This document shows positions 24,928 to 34,385 of a stretch of 64,000 nucleotides of DNA, piece after piece. How positions within the stretch are numbered: position 1 is the first letter of the stretch; each line of letters begins with the position of its first letter. The DNA lies in contig CAZFGW010000006.1 of assembly GCA_964518575.1 (NCBI GenBank), positions 21,214-85,213 on the forward strand, read 5' to 3'. The notes below the pieces were generated by a model. That model worked only from the letters and a program-made list of their open reading frames with translations. It had not been told where the DNA came from and did no database searches. The position numbers were made by a program, and so were the translations under genes. The DNA is from MGBC163016 sp964518575 (GTDB lineage: Bacteria; Actinomycetota; Coriobacteriia; Coriobacteriales; Eggerthellaceae).

Positions 24928-25920
24928 TCAAACGCCGATGTAAACGTAAATGGTGCGGATCGTATCGGCAAGATTGCCCGTGGCATTCGCCATTGAATAA
25001 TCGTACGAAAGAACCGCAGTCCACGGATGGACAACGCCTGCCGCATCCCCTGTTCCCTCAAACGAGCAATACTCTTTTGCAAGCGTCGTGCCATCGCTGC
25101 CATAGGTGGAGTATACCGTTTTATCCTCGGGCAGGATGACAGAATCCTGCGCCACCGTGAGCCCCGCCTCGTCAAGCGTCTTCTCGATGATCTTCTCATT
25201 GATGATAGCGTCGGAGAAACTGAGCGATCCGTATCCGAGCGATGACGTTGCCACTGAATAGCCCGCCTGGATAACGTTGCCTGCCTCATCAAGGCTCAAA
25301 AACACCGTGGGCGTTCCACCCTTCGAATCAGCTGGCTCTTCAGTAAGCGCAACCCGAAGCTCCTGCTTGATGGGATTGCCCTCCTCGTTCACCTCGATTG
25401 CACTCGAAAGCTGCGCTCCATGCTGAAGTCGCGCGATCGCATCCGCGCTCGGCAAGCCGAGGAGCGCAACCAGATTGGGAACCGTTGTCTTTTTCGTGGT
25501 AGTGGTCGATGCATCTTTTGCAGCAGTCTCGTTATCCATCGCATTCGATTCCGATGCGGTGATCTGCGTTTGCTGCACTGCCGCCGTCTCGGAGGTCTGG
25601 ATAAGCTGCCAGATGAGAACCCCGCCGCCTACGAGCAGCAAGAGCAACAACACGATCACGACGATGAGGATTTTGCGCATACGAGCCGATTTGCGCATGT
25701 AAGCAGGCTGGGCTTGCTTGGCATGGTTGCCCTTCGCATGACGCCCGCCCTTGTGCTCCGGCTCTTCGACCTCCTCAGCTACGACAGGCTCTTCGCTCGC
25801 CGCGCCGATGATGCCGAATTCACGATCATCGTCGGTGTCATAAACGAACATATCTTCTTCAGTTTCTGGATAATCATCCAGCGAATCGTCTATACGCTCA
25901 TTGTTCTCGGGCTCTTTCAA
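24928..25920 (-). CDS. Single-pass membrane protein, unknown function
   Basis: A 330-residue protein that I do not recognise. Residues 1-80 are acidic and then basic and disordered; a helix of about 24 residues (ILIVVIVLLLLLLVGGGVLIWQL) follows; the remaining 220 residues would be outside. A segment beginning TVPNLVALLGLPSADAIARL looks like the start of a PASTA repeat, but this is weak. Start is TTG with GGAGGACCC upstream; an ATG alternative is not evident. Its stop is close to a repeat-bearing gap; the next gene upstream encodes a small tail-anchored protein nine bases away. Confidence 0.7.
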   Translation of the reverse strand: MKEPENNERIDDSLDDYPETEEDMFVYDTDDDREFGIIGAASEEPVVAEEVEEPEHKGGRHAKGNHAKQAQPAYMRKSARMRKILIVVIVLLLLLLVGGGVLIWQLIQTSETAAVQQTQITASESNAMDNETAAKDASTTTTKKTTVPNLVALLGLPSADAIARLQHGAQLSSAIEVNEEGNPIKQELRVALTEEPADSKGGTPTVFLSLDEAGNVIQAGYSVATSSLGYGSLSFSDAIINEKIIEKTLDEAGLTVAQDSVILPEDKTVYSTYGSDGTTLAKEYCSFEGTGDAAGVVHPWTAVLSYDYSMANATGNLADTIRTIYVYIGV

Positions 25921-25929
25921 GGGTCCTCC

Positions 25930-26316
25930 TTATGAGAAGAAAACATACCAAACGATAAAAGCGGCAAGCGCAAGAAGAGCGAGCACGATAACTATTATCT
26001 GCGCACGTGGCATCTTCGAGCTGCGAATATCTTCAAGCGATGTCGGCTTGTAATCTGAGCTTTGATGCTGCTTAGGCGTATGAACCTTTTTCGAAGGCGA
26101 AGACACGCTCTTTTTTTGCACTGACGACGTCGGCGCAGAAGGTGAAGGCTCTTTGCCCGTGCCCTCATCCACGACTACCTTCTTATCCGATGAGCTCTGA
26201 TCTGCGCGACCATGATCGATCTTCGCCTCCTCCGGCTTGATGCCGGCATGGATGACGACGTCATCGTCGCTGCGGGGTGTTACTTTGATGTGCTGGTATT
26301 TCTGCGTTTGTGCCAT
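25930..26316 (-). CDS. Small tail-anchored membrane protein, unknown function
   Basis: About 128 residues starting MAQTQKYQHIKV; hydrophilic, with a Ser/Lys-rich disordered middle, and ending in one membrane helix (AQIIVIVLALLALAAFIVWYVFF) at the extreme C terminus. The bulk would be cytoplasmic. The ATG at 26316 has GGGG nearby; an in-frame ATG at 26349 has no visible ribosome site. Sits between the M16 peptidase gene and the previous anchored protein and is likely cotranscribed with both. No function can be given. Confidence 0.65.
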   Translation of the reverse strand: MAQTQKYQHIKVTPRSDDDVVIHAGIKPEEAKIDHGRADQSSSDKKVVVDEGTGKEPSPSAPTSSVQKKSVSSPSKKVHTPKQHQSSDYKPTSLEDIRSSKMPRAQIIVIVLALLALAAFIVWYVFFS

Positions 26317-26355
26317 AGCCCCGATCCGAACAGGTCTGCCTTTTTCCATTATAGT

Positions 26356-29301
26356 TTAGCGCACGGAATCGTCCTCATGTTCTACGAACAGATCGATGCA
26401 CGTGAACCCGAGGTCCGAATTCTCGATCAAACTGCGCGCGCCCACAGTGCAGCAGTGCGCCTGAGCGCATACCGCGCTGATCGTATCGGCAAGCGCCCTG
26501 ACCGCATCAAGGTTGGCTTCCCGAACCTCACGGCGCGTCGCATCGCGATCCTCATACGTGAGATGCGTGATGTACATGGAATCTTGCCTTTTCACGAGCG
26601 CGCGAGGCTTGAGCGGTGTATCAATCCCTCCGATCGCTGCAACGATATACCCGACAAACTCCTCATCGGTGGGCTCGAAATGGGCAAGCCACTCAGCGCT
26701 CTGCTCATAGCGCTCCACCGTCTCGTCGATGTGGGGATCGCGAAACGACCGAAACGTCGCATCCCCCGAACGACCCACCTGAAAACCGACTCCGTACGCG
26801 CCGCCGATCACGCGCACGCAGTTCCAAAGGTAATCATAGGAAAGGATGCGGCTCGCAAGATACCAGATGCCCGAATAAGCGCTTGCCAGCTCGCGAATGT
26901 TCGCGGAAAACGCCGTGAATGAGATATCAGTGGGCACAATGAATGCCTCATGCGCATCCTTGGGCTTCGGCACAACGAGTTCGCGCGACCCATCAACGCA
27001 CATGCGAGAAGCAAATGCCGCAGATCTGCCGTCGTCGAATGCCTGAAGTGCGCTCTCCTCTCCCGCGAACGAACACCATTCATTGTCTGGATAGAAGATA
27101 CGCTCACACAACGAAATGAGCGTTTCCTTCAAGGAGGCAAAACGCACTTCGAAGTTCGCGATGAGATCTTTGAGGAAAAGGTAGAAGTCGATCCCTATAA
27201 GCTGCTCCTGCACGAGCGCCGAGGGCATGCAATAGGAAAGGGCACGCAGCGTCGCGACCGTATGACCGGCGTTCATGAAATTCGCCTCGATCGCCACCTT
27301 CTTCTGAATGAGCATTTCCTTGATCTTCTCAGGTGCGTCGAAATCAGTTGAGAGCAGCACCTCGTCGGCAAGCGTTGACGCATATCCAGCATTCGGACTC
27401 AAAGCGGACGTGCCCACTTCGAATAGACAAGTAACGTCATCGGAGTCCGCGCGGACATACACATTCGTCGTGAAACTCAAGTTACCGAGCTTCGCCTGCA
27501 CGAGCGTGTCGATCTGCGCCGCCGAGTGCCGAGCCGTGTCAAGACGACCGAGCAGCATAGCGAGCACGCTTACATAGGGAAGTTCCGTGAAGTCAACGGC
27601 CGCCAGATCGAAATAGCGCCAGGAATACATGATGCCGTGCGTATCGATATGGTGCTCGAGAAGCTTCCTGCCCCGAACCGAGCGCATCGTAAACCCGGGT
27701 GCGTGCGGTGCCTCCCCGATATCATCAAGGGTGAGCTTCGGAAGCTTCGCAAGATCGGCTGCATCGTCGGGGCGCATCTGCGCCGCGCGCAATTCCTCAA
27801 CCTCCGCAGAAATGCGCTTGACATCCTCATCGCTCGGCGCGGACATATCCGCTGCGCACGTGTCAATATCCGCGCTTGCAGCAACGGGCACGACCTCAGC
27901 CTGCGCCGTATGGTCATTGGTCAGAAACAGCTCCCGCAAAAGCTGCGCGTAATAGCCCGTTCCTAATTCCGCACGAAGGGATGCGAACGTATCGAGATAT
28001 TCAATATATGAGAGCGCATGGTCATCATCATAAAGCCACCCGTGCAGCGCGCACATCGAGAGGACCACGCCGTCAGCATAGCCAAAGTTCCGCTCGCGCG
28101 CCGCAAATTCCGCATGCGAAAGCGCCGCTTCAACGAGGTTTTCGTCCAGACCCCCCGAACAAAGATCGGTGATGCACGTACGGATAACCTCGTCAAGCCG
28201 CGCCGTCGCGTCCGCTTTGAGCCCCTTCGCCTGAACGAATACGAACGGCTGGAGCAGCGTGGACGAAAGTTGGACCTGGCAATCATCAGCGATCTTCGCA
28301 TCCATGAGCGCGCGCATGAGCGGCGCTTCATTCGAACCCGCAATCGCATCGAGCAGAATGTCAGCGGCAACAACGCGCTTTCGATCCAAAACGCTCCCGA
28401 CGACATATCCGCGCACGATGCACGCGTTGTCAGGCGTGGTGACCATCTCTTGAATGACATCGCGTCCCGATACCGGCTCCTGTTCCACAAGCGGATTTTC
28501 CGCACGCGCCCCTTCGCTGCGCACAGCAAGATCGCTCAGATATTCCTCATCAAGGAAATGGAGAAAACGTTCGATATCCATGTCGCCGTAGAGCACGATA
28601 TAGGCATTATCGGGACGATAATGGCGTGCATGTTCGTCAAGGAACTGCTCGTAGGTGAGCGTGGGAATGGCTGCCGGCGTGCCACCCGATTCGAAGCGAT
28701 AGCTCGTATCTGGAAAGAGCGCCTGGCAAAGAGCGTCGTACAACACCGCCTCGGGATCGGAGAGCGCCCCCTTCATCTCGTTATAAACGACGCCGTTATA
28801 CACGAGCGCGGCATCATTCGCACCCTCCCCTTCGTCTGCATCAACTTCAAGATGCCACCCTTCCTGCTTGAAGATCAAAGGGTCGGTGTAGATATTGGGA
28901 TTGAACACCGCATCCATGTAGACATCCATGAGATTGATGAGATCCTTCTCATTCGTGGACGCAACGGGATACATCGTTTTATCCGGAAACGTCATCGCAT
29001 TCAAAAACGTCTGCATCGAGCTTTTGAGCAAATTGACGAAAGGTTCTTTGACGGGAAACCGCTTCGACCCGCATAAAACGGAGTGCTCAAGGATATGGAA
29101 CACGCCCGTGTTGTCAGCCGCAGGTGTTTTAAAAGTGATGGAGAAAGCCTTGTTGACATCGTCGTTTTTCAAATAGAGCAATTTCGCTTTCGAGGAGACG
29201 TGCTCCATGATCGTGGCACTCCCACCGATCTCCGGAAGCGCTTGGTCTGCCTTCACCGTAAATCCGTGCTGATGGGCAATGCGCGCAATGGGTGCATCCA
29301 T
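26356..29301 (-). CDS. M16C zinc metallopeptidase, presequence-protease-like
   Basis: A large clam-shell peptidase of 981 residues, as in PreP/Cym1. Two homologous halves are expected; the inverted zinc motif HILEH lies in GVFHILEHSVLCGS near the N terminus, with the third ligand glutamate likely in VVYNEMKGALSDPEA. Such enzymes degrade short unfolded peptides inside a chamber; no signal peptide is present, so it is probably cytoplasmic. I place the start at 29301 (MDAPIARI), with AAAGGATT upstream, rather than at the in-frame ATG codons upstream. Confidence 0.92.
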   Translation of the reverse strand: MDAPIARIAHQHGFTVKADQALPEIGGSATIMEHVSSKAKLLYLKNDDVNKAFSITFKTPAADNTGVFHILEHSVLCGSKRFPVKEPFVNLLKSSMQTFLNAMTFPDKTMYPVASTNEKDLINLMDVYMDAVFNPNIYTDPLIFKQEGWHLEVDADEGEGANDAALVYNGVVYNEMKGALSDPEAVLYDALCQALFPDTSYRFESGGTPAAIPTLTYEQFLDEHARHYRPDNAYIVLYGDMDIERFLHFLDEEYLSDLAVRSEGARAENPLVEQEPVSGRDVIQEMVTTPDNACIVRGYVVGSVLDRKRVVAADILLDAIAGSNEAPLMRALMDAKIADDCQVQLSSTLLQPFVFVQAKGLKADATARLDEVIRTCITDLCSGGLDENLVEAALSHAEFAARERNFGYADGVVLSMCALHGWLYDDDHALSYIEYLDTFASLRAELGTGYYAQLLRELFLTNDHTAQAEVVPVAASADIDTCAADMSAPSDEDVKRISAEVEELRAAQMRPDDAADLAKLPKLTLDDIGEAPHAPGFTMRSVRGRKLLEHHIDTHGIMYSWRYFDLAAVDFTELPYVSVLAMLLGRLDTARHSAAQIDTLVQAKLGNLSFTTNVYVRADSDDVTCLFEVGTSALSPNAGYASTLADEVLLSTDFDAPEKIKEMLIQKKVAIEANFMNAGHTVATLRALSYCMPSALVQEQLIGIDFYLFLKDLIANFEVRFASLKETLISLCERIFYPDNEWCSFAGEESALQAFDDGRSAAFASRMCVDGSRELVVPKPKDAHEAFIVPTDISFTAFSANIRELASAYSGIWYLASRILSYDYLWNCVRVIGGAYGVGFQVGRSGDATFRSFRDPHIDETVERYEQSAEWLAHFEPTDEEFVGYIVAAIGGIDTPLKPRALVKRQDSMYITHLTYEDRDATRREVREANLDAVRALADTISAVCAQAHCCTVGARSLIENSDLGFTCIDLFVEHEDDSVR

Positions 29302-29397
29302 GGAAGAATCCTTTCGTTTACTCATATTCGATCGTCCTTGCAAAAGCGGCGAAAAGAAAAGATTCGTGACGCCGCATGTACTTCTTGCATTCTATGA

Positions 29398-29433
29398 CTG
29401 AGCCTGCACCCTTCGAACGCGATGCAGGCTCAG
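29398..29433. other. 11-bp perfect inverted repeat (hairpin)
   Basis: CTGAGCCTGCA and TGCAGGCTCAG are separated by 14 bases, in the gap between the solute-binding lipoprotein and the M16 peptidase. No T-run follows on the minus strand, so a standard intrinsic terminator is not clear; it may act as a processing or weak stop site. Confidence 0.6.
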
Positions 29434-29464
29434 AAAAGATCATGATGTCAAAAAAGGTGTTTCT

Positions 29465-30397
29465 TTAGGCGGATGTCGCCGAAGAGGAACTTGAAGAAGT
29501 GGTAGCGGCACTCGAGGATGAAGAGGACGAAGCACCTGAGCGGGTATGAGCATCTCCCTCCGTCGTTGCCTTCGTTTGCACTTTGGGAATGTTGCTCAAA
29601 GTGAGCGTGTTCCCGAGCCATTTCTTCTCGATCACATCGATCGTGCCGTTCGTTGAGATGGTGTTGAGCGCGGCTTTGATCGCCTCCTGCAAAGCGGCAT
29701 CGCTGCTCGAAACCGCAACGCAATATCCGCTCGCGGAGTCAAGAAGAGCCACGATCTGCACTTCGATGCCCTGCAAGTTCGCAGCATACATGCCAATAAC
29801 GGCATCGGAGGCAACATAGCTCACTTTGCCAGCATCCAGATCGGAGAATGCCGTGGCAAGGTCATTGGTGGACACGAGCGAGGTATCACCGAACGTGTTC
29901 GAAACCGCCCAGGCACTCTTCGAGGAAATTTGTGCAGCAATCTTAGGAGCGCTTTCTGGTGTCGGGGGCTCTTTGCCCTGGTCTTTGAGCGAGAACAGCA
30001 CAACGCCCGTGGGCAGGTACTGGTTCGAAAGCCAATACTCCGTCGAGGTATCAGAGCTGTCGATGCCCATCACAATATCGACATCCCCATCTTTGATGGC
30101 TTTTTCCGCATCAGCGCCGACATCCTTGATGACAAGCTTGAGCCCGAGCTCATCTGCCAGAGCTGCAGCGATATCGACATCAACGCCGATGATCTTGTCG
30201 TTGCCCTTGCCCGCCAAAGGCGACTTTCCCGTATTCACGCCAACGCTCAACTCGCCCGCGGTTTTAATCGAAGGCGGCTCGACCTGAGGCGAACCTAGTT
30301 CGGGAACATACTCTTCAGTGCTTGCACAGCCGAACAGACATGTTGCCATAACGCATGCCATGGCTCCTGCAACGATCTTTTTGACCTTCTTATGCAC
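29465..30397 (-). CDS. Amino-acid ABC transporter substrate-binding lipoprotein (family 3)
   Basis: Extracellular receptor of a polar amino acid transporter, 310 residues. The start is GTG at 30397 with AAGGAGG upstream; the N terminus is a lipoprotein signal (KKVKKIVAGAMACVMATCLFGC, Cys lipidation in FGCAS). The periplasmic-binding fold follows (ELSVGVNTGKSPL, GVDVDIAAALADELGLKL, DVDIVMGIDSSD). A Ser/Ala/Thr-rich C-terminal tail of about 30 residues is an odd extension. No permease or ATPase gene is adjacent, so it is a stand-alone receptor here. Ligand unknown. Confidence 0.9.
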   Translation of the reverse strand: MHKKVKKIVAGAMACVMATCLFGCASTEEYVPELGSPQVEPPSIKTAGELSVGVNTGKSPLAGKGNDKIIGVDVDIAAALADELGLKLVIKDVGADAEKAIKDGDVDIVMGIDSSDTSTEYWLSNQYLPTGVVLFSLKDQGKEPPTPESAPKIAAQISSKSAWAVSNTFGDTSLVSTNDLATAFSDLDAGKVSYVASDAVIGMYAANLQGIEVQIVALLDSASGYCVAVSSSDAALQEAIKAALNTISTNGTIDVIEKKWLGNTLTLSNIPKVQTKATTEGDAHTRSGASSSSSSSAATTSSSSSSATSA

Positions 30398-30459
30398 TTG
30401 CGCCTCCTTGTGACGCCTGCGATCGCGTATACCGAAGTATCTGGTTATTTGTTTCATGC

Positions 30460-30698
30460 GCTTTTTCGACTGACCTAGTCTTTGCCCCCACACTCGCGCA
30501 CCGGAGGCTCGCACTTGCGCGCTCACGCTCTCTCGCCCGTCCGAACACCATGTTCGGCAATGTCAACGGGCGGTGCGGCTTACATCTAGAATACGCCATG
30601 CTCGCAGCGAATGACCGCTGTTTACGTGGGCCCTTTTGACCGCATCTGCCTTGGGCTAGGAAGGTTTGCACCCTCCGCAACTACAGACTCGAAAAAGC
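30460..30698. ncRNA. Structured RNA candidate, about 239 nt (possible raiA-type)
   Basis: Ends pair through GCTTTTTCGA (30460-30469) and TCGAAAAAGC (30689-30698), extended by AGTC/GACT. Inside are stems CGCGCA/TGCGCG (30495/30516), CGCCCG/CGGGCG (30534/30567) enclosing CCGAACA/TGTTCGG (30541/30551), CAGCG/CGCTG (30605/30616) and GGAAGGT/ACCCTCC (30659/30670). Strand is open: on minus the last stem has a G-U pair and a GCAA tetraloop, and would lie in the lipoprotein leader; on plus it lies ahead of comF. From memory, raiA-motif RNAs of this size occur near comF or raiA in related bacteria; I cannot confirm the consensus. The rest of the 450-base gap has no gene. Confidence 0.5.
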
Positions 30699-30849
30699 AT
30701 CCTAAAGTGTAGCAGATACGAGCACATCGCATTGAGTGGGCGCACAATACCTTCGTGCAAGATATCTTCAAGAACGGCGATGGAAATCGGTGTTTTTCAT
30801 CGGGTTCCTGTCAAAGGTTTTTGCAAGACGAGCTTTTTAGGATGGGGAT

Positions 30850-31611
30850 ATGCGAAGGCGAACCGATAGATCATCCTCCCCAAGTGAGTATCTCAAACGC
30901 GCGGGATGCGCCCTTGCTGAAGCCCTCTGGCCAACGCGGTGCGCAATATGCGACCTCCCTGGCAGCCTTCTGTGCAACGATTGCGCGGCGAAGCTCATCT
31001 TTATCGATGCGACCCTCGCATGCCCTACGTGCGGAGCCCCTTACGGGATCATCCAGTGCAGCGAATGCGCGAGCACCCAAAACATCCTCGAGGAGGCTTC
31101 GCACGTCTCCCCCTTCCCCTTGCGCGCGATGGCAAGCGCGCTTCTGCTCGACGACCGGGCGAAACGGATCGTGACCACGTTCAAGGATCGCAATGAGCGG
31201 CGCCTCGCAGAGCTCATGGGTGCAGTTATGAGCCGCTACGTCGACCCCGACTGGACGCGCGGAAACTGTGCGCTTTCGTACGTGCCCGCAACCAAAGCTG
31301 CGCTGCGCGAACGGGGGTTCGACCATACGGAGATGTTAGCTTTAGCAGTAGCGCGCGCTCTCGGTATACGCTGTATGAATCTGTTCGAGCGTCCCGCGAC
31401 AAGCGATCAGCGAAAGCTCGGGCGCAAAGAGCGCATGCGCAATATGCGCAACTCATTCGCACTCAAAGAGTGTCAAGACCTGCCCGCTGCCGTGTTGCTC
31501 ATCGATGACGTGAGCACAACGGGCGCAACAATGATCGGAGCGGCAATGGCGCTCAAAGATGCCGGTGTGGATACCGTCTACGGGCTTACCTTCGGAAAAG
31601 TCCTCTGCTGA
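30850..31611 (+). CDS. comF: ComF-family phosphoribosyltransferase-like protein
   Basis: A 253-residue ComFC-like protein linked in competent bacteria to DNA uptake. An N-terminal zinc ribbon uses cysteine pairs (RCAICD, LCNDC, CPTCGAP, CSEC); the C-terminal PRTase fold carries the PRPP loop AVLLIDDVSTTGAT. KAALRERGFDHTEMLA is also typical. Start ATG has GGATGGGG upstream. No ComFA helicase is next to it. It is a plus-strand gene facing the glycosyltransferase gene that ends at 31624. Confidence 0.9.
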   Translation: MRRRTDRSSSPSEYLKRAGCALAEALWPTRCAICDLPGSLLCNDCAAKLIFIDATLACPTCGAPYGIIQCSECASTQNILEEASHVSPFPLRAMASALLLDDRAKRIVTTFKDRNERRLAELMGAVMSRYVDPDWTRGNCALSYVPATKAALRERGFDHTEMLALAVARALGIRCMNLFERPATSDQRKLGRKERMRNMRNSFALKECQDLPAAVLLIDDVSTTGATMIGAAMALKDAGVDTVYGLTFGKVLC

Positions 31612-31623
31612 AGAGAGCGGGTA

Positions 31624-32958
31624 CTACCCCACAACTTTGTTGCGCGGGATCTCGCTTGCCTCAGCATATTCCGAAATATCAACAGAGATGGTGTGCGCGA
31701 TCGGCTTCCACGTTGCCTTCTTGACAAGCGCAACGAGCGCGATGGGGATGTAGGTCATCATGAAGAAGGGGAACGTGAACATGCTCGCGATCTTGCGCGG
31801 CGATGATGCACGGATGTTGTTCCATTCAACGAACGTGGTGAGCACGCCAAATACGAACATGAACATGAAGTAATTGAACAAGCAGAAGAAGATGGAGGAG
31901 AGCGAGCTCGCAACAGCGACGCCGGTGCTGATCACACCCGTGAAGCTGAGCGCGATGATCACCGCATTGAAGATGATGGAGATGACCGAGAGCAGCATAC
32001 CGGGTGCAATGGTCATGAGCATGTCATAGCACGCGAACCGATACCCCTTTTCGTTCTTGAAAATGCCTTTGACCAGACCGAGTGCATAGTGGGCAAACAC
32101 CTGGTAGAACCCTTTTGCCCAGCGAAAACGCTGATTCCACGAATCGCGGAAGGTCGTCGGCTGTTCGTCATAGAGCACCGCGGTCGGACAATATCCGATA
32201 CGGATGCCATCGGTGACCGATGAAGCAGAAAACTCGATGTCCTCGGTGAGCAGATGCCATTTCCATCCGCCCGCCTGTTTGAGGATATCGGACGCGATGA
32301 AAAACCCGGTTCCGGATACCGCGCATGAGGTGTTGAGCGTGAGACGCGCCTGGTTCAAAAACTTCGCTTCGCGTAAGAACCACACGCCATATCCTGCCGA
32401 GATCCAGTTCGAATCGAAATTCTTGGAATTACGATAGCTCGTCGATGCCTGCGCGCCTGCATCGAAGGTCGCGTTCATTTCGCGGAAATAATTGACGTCC
32501 AAAACGTTATCGGCATCGAAAACGAAAAACGCCTCGAAGTCTTCGTCGGGATACTGCTCCCAGATAGCATTCAGTCCGAAGTCGAGCGCGTAGCCCTTCC
32601 CCACAAGCTCCGTGTTGTGCCGGGTGAAAACGGTCGCCCCCGCCTTGCGTGCGATAGCCGCCGTGTCATCGGTGCAATTATCAGCGATGACGAAGATATG
32701 GATGAGCTCCTTCGGATAGTTCTGCGCTTTGATTGAACCGATCAAATCCCCGATGACCGCGCGTTCGTTACGCGCCGCTACAAGCACGGCATAGTTATGC
32801 TCCTTGATTGCCGGGGACATTTTTGGCTTGCGCGTGAGCACCACGAACACGTAGTAGAGCTGGTAGGTATAGCAAATGGTGAAGGTCAAAAATACGCAGA
32901 AATTAAATATATCGATGAAAGAAAGTGCCGCCATCGACTGCGATAGTTCTTCGAACAC
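31624..32958 (-). CDS. Processive-type family 2 membrane glycosyltransferase
   Basis: About 444 residues with an N-terminal helix, a cytoplasmic GT-A domain and three to four C-terminal helices, as in cellulose/hyaluronan-type synthases. Motifs: NYAVLVAARNERAVIGDLI, DNCTDDTAAIA, FFVFDADNVLD (DxD), the TED-like ED in LLTEDIEFS, and WNQRFRWAKGF, which corresponds to QxxRW. Probably makes or exports an envelope polysaccharide; the sugar is unknown. GTG at 32958 with AGGAG four bases upstream is preferred; a longer frame starts at 33003. Divergent from ahcY. Confidence 0.87.
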   Translation of the reverse strand: MFEELSQSMAALSFIDIFNFCVFLTFTICYTYQLYYVFVVLTRKPKMSPAIKEHNYAVLVAARNERAVIGDLIGSIKAQNYPKELIHIFVIADNCTDDTAAIARKAGATVFTRHNTELVGKGYALDFGLNAIWEQYPDEDFEAFFVFDADNVLDVNYFREMNATFDAGAQASTSYRNSKNFDSNWISAGYGVWFLREAKFLNQARLTLNTSCAVSGTGFFIASDILKQAGGWKWHLLTEDIEFSASSVTDGIRIGYCPTAVLYDEQPTTFRDSWNQRFRWAKGFYQVFAHYALGLVKGIFKNEKGYRFACYDMLMTIAPGMLLSVISIIFNAVIIALSFTGVISTGVAVASSLSSIFFCLFNYFMFMFVFGVLTTFVEWNNIRASSPRKIASMFTFPFFMMTYIPIALVALVKKATWKPIAHTISVDISEYAEASEIPRNKVVG

Positions 32959-33107
32959 ATTTCTCCTTTGGAACAACACCTGGTAAAAACCAATAATCAG
33001 CAAAGTATAGCCTGATAAACACCGATTTGAAAGAGGTCAGCAGTAAATACCACGTATGATGTATGCTTTGTTCCATCAATGACAGCTCGAACACACAGGA
33101 GGACGCT

Positions 33108-34370
33108 GTGAGCATCGAATGCGATATCAAAGATATCAATCTGGCGGATGAGGGATACGCGCGGATCAAATGGGCTGATGCCGACATGCCCGTGCTTGCC
33201 CAGATCAGGGAACGCTTCGAAAAGGAGAAGCCGCTTGCGGGCGTCAGGATCGGCGCATGCCTCCACGTGACCACTGAGACGGCGAATCTGATGCGCACGC
33301 TTAAGGCAGGCGGTGCCGATATCAGACTCTGCGCTTCCAACCCGCTCTCGACACAGGACGACACAGCCGCCTCACTGGTAAGGGATTTCGGCATCTCGGT
33401 ATTTGCACAATGTGGCGAAGATACCGAGACCTATTACAAGCACGTCGATGCCGTCATCGATTTCAAACCGCAGATCACGATGGATGACGGAGCCGACGTG
33501 GTCGGTCGCATCCACGAGAGCCGCACCGATGCCCTCGATACCATCATCGGTGGCACGGAGGAGACGACCACCGGCGTGATCAGGCTTGCGGCAATGGCGG
33601 CTGAAGGCGCGCTCAAGTATCCCATCATCGCTGTCAACGATGCGAAGACAAAGCATTTTTTCGATAACCGATACGGCACGGGACAATCGACCCTTGACGG
33701 GATCGTCCGTCTCACCAACCGCCTTCTTGCAGGTCGCACGCTCGTAGTTAGCGGATACGGCTGGTGCGGCAAGGGACTTGCACTGCGCGCCCGCGGCATG
33801 GGATGCCAGGTCATCGTGTGCGAGGTCGATCCAACCGCGGCGCTTGAGGCACATATGGAAGGCTTCTCGGTCATGCCCCGTGCCGAAGCAGCGAAGCACG
33901 CTGACATTTGGGTCACGGTCACCGGAAACCTCAACGTGATCGATGAGCCTTGCTACGAAAACATGAAAGACGGCGCCATCATTTGCAATTCGGGACATTT
34001 CAATTCTGAGATCAATATCCCGTGGCTTGAGGAGCGTTGTACGAAAAAGAACATCAAGCCCATGGTCGATGAGTACACGCTTCCCGATGGACGCACGATC
34101 ATCCTGCTCGCCGAGGGACGGCTCGTGAATCTCTCAGGCGCAGAGGGTCACCCGGCAAACGTGATGGATATGAGTTTCGCGAATCAGGCATTGTGCGCCG
34201 AGTATCTGCTGAAATGCGCACGCGATATGAAGCCCGATGTATACGATGTGCCGCAGTCCATCGACAACGAGGTGGCAAAACTCAAGCTCGAAACCTTGGG
34301 GATCACGATCGATACGCTCACGCCCGAGCAGGTCGCCTATATGCATTCGTGGAATATGGGTACCGTATAG
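33108..34370 (+). CDS. ahcY: S-adenosylhomocysteine hydrolase
   Basis: Cytoplasmic NAD-dependent hydrolase splitting SAH into adenosine and homocysteine, pulling methylation reactions forward. The 420-residue protein shows GVRIGACLHVTTETANLMRTL, AVNDAKTKHFFDNRYGTGQS, the NAD fold VVSGYGWCGKGLALRARGMG and a C terminus of YMHSWNMGTV. Start is GTG at 33108 with AGGAGG upstream; the ATG at 33063 has no ribosome site. I see no SAH riboswitch in the short leader. Confidence 0.96.
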   Translation: MSIECDIKDINLADEGYARIKWADADMPVLAQIRERFEKEKPLAGVRIGACLHVTTETANLMRTLKAGGADIRLCASNPLSTQDDTAASLVRDFGISVFAQCGEDTETYYKHVDAVIDFKPQITMDDGADVVGRIHESRTDALDTIIGGTEETTTGVIRLAAMAAEGALKYPIIAVNDAKTKHFFDNRYGTGQSTLDGIVRLTNRLLAGRTLVVSGYGWCGKGLALRARGMGCQVIVCEVDPTAALEAHMEGFSVMPRAEAAKHADIWVTVTGNLNVIDEPCYENMKDGAIICNSGHFNSEINIPWLEERCTKKNIKPMVDEYTLPDGRTIILLAEGRLVNLSGAEGHPANVMDMSFANQALCAEYLLKCARDMKPDVYDVPQSIDNEVAKLKLETLGITIDTLTPEQVAYMHSWNMGTV

Positions 34371-34385
34371 ACGGCACGCAGGTTT

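Noticed and set aside
24888..25139. Plus-strand frame beside the repeat at 24766
   Set aside because: Antisense to the end of the anchored protein gene and without recognisable composition.
30390..30680. 96-residue minus-strand frame in the comF/lipoprotein gap
   Set aside because: Arg/Ser-rich translation overlaps the structured RNA candidate; the stem pattern explains the sequence better.
30460..30698. RNase P, SRP, tmRNA or 6S RNA identity for the structured RNA
   Set aside because: The hallmark sequences (GAGGAAAGUCC, GGUCCGGAAGGAAGCAGCC, a T-arm with CCA end) are missing on both strands.
33004..33107. SAH or SAM riboswitch before ahcY
   Set aside because: No conserved riboswitch blocks are visible and the leader is too short for a SAM-I element.
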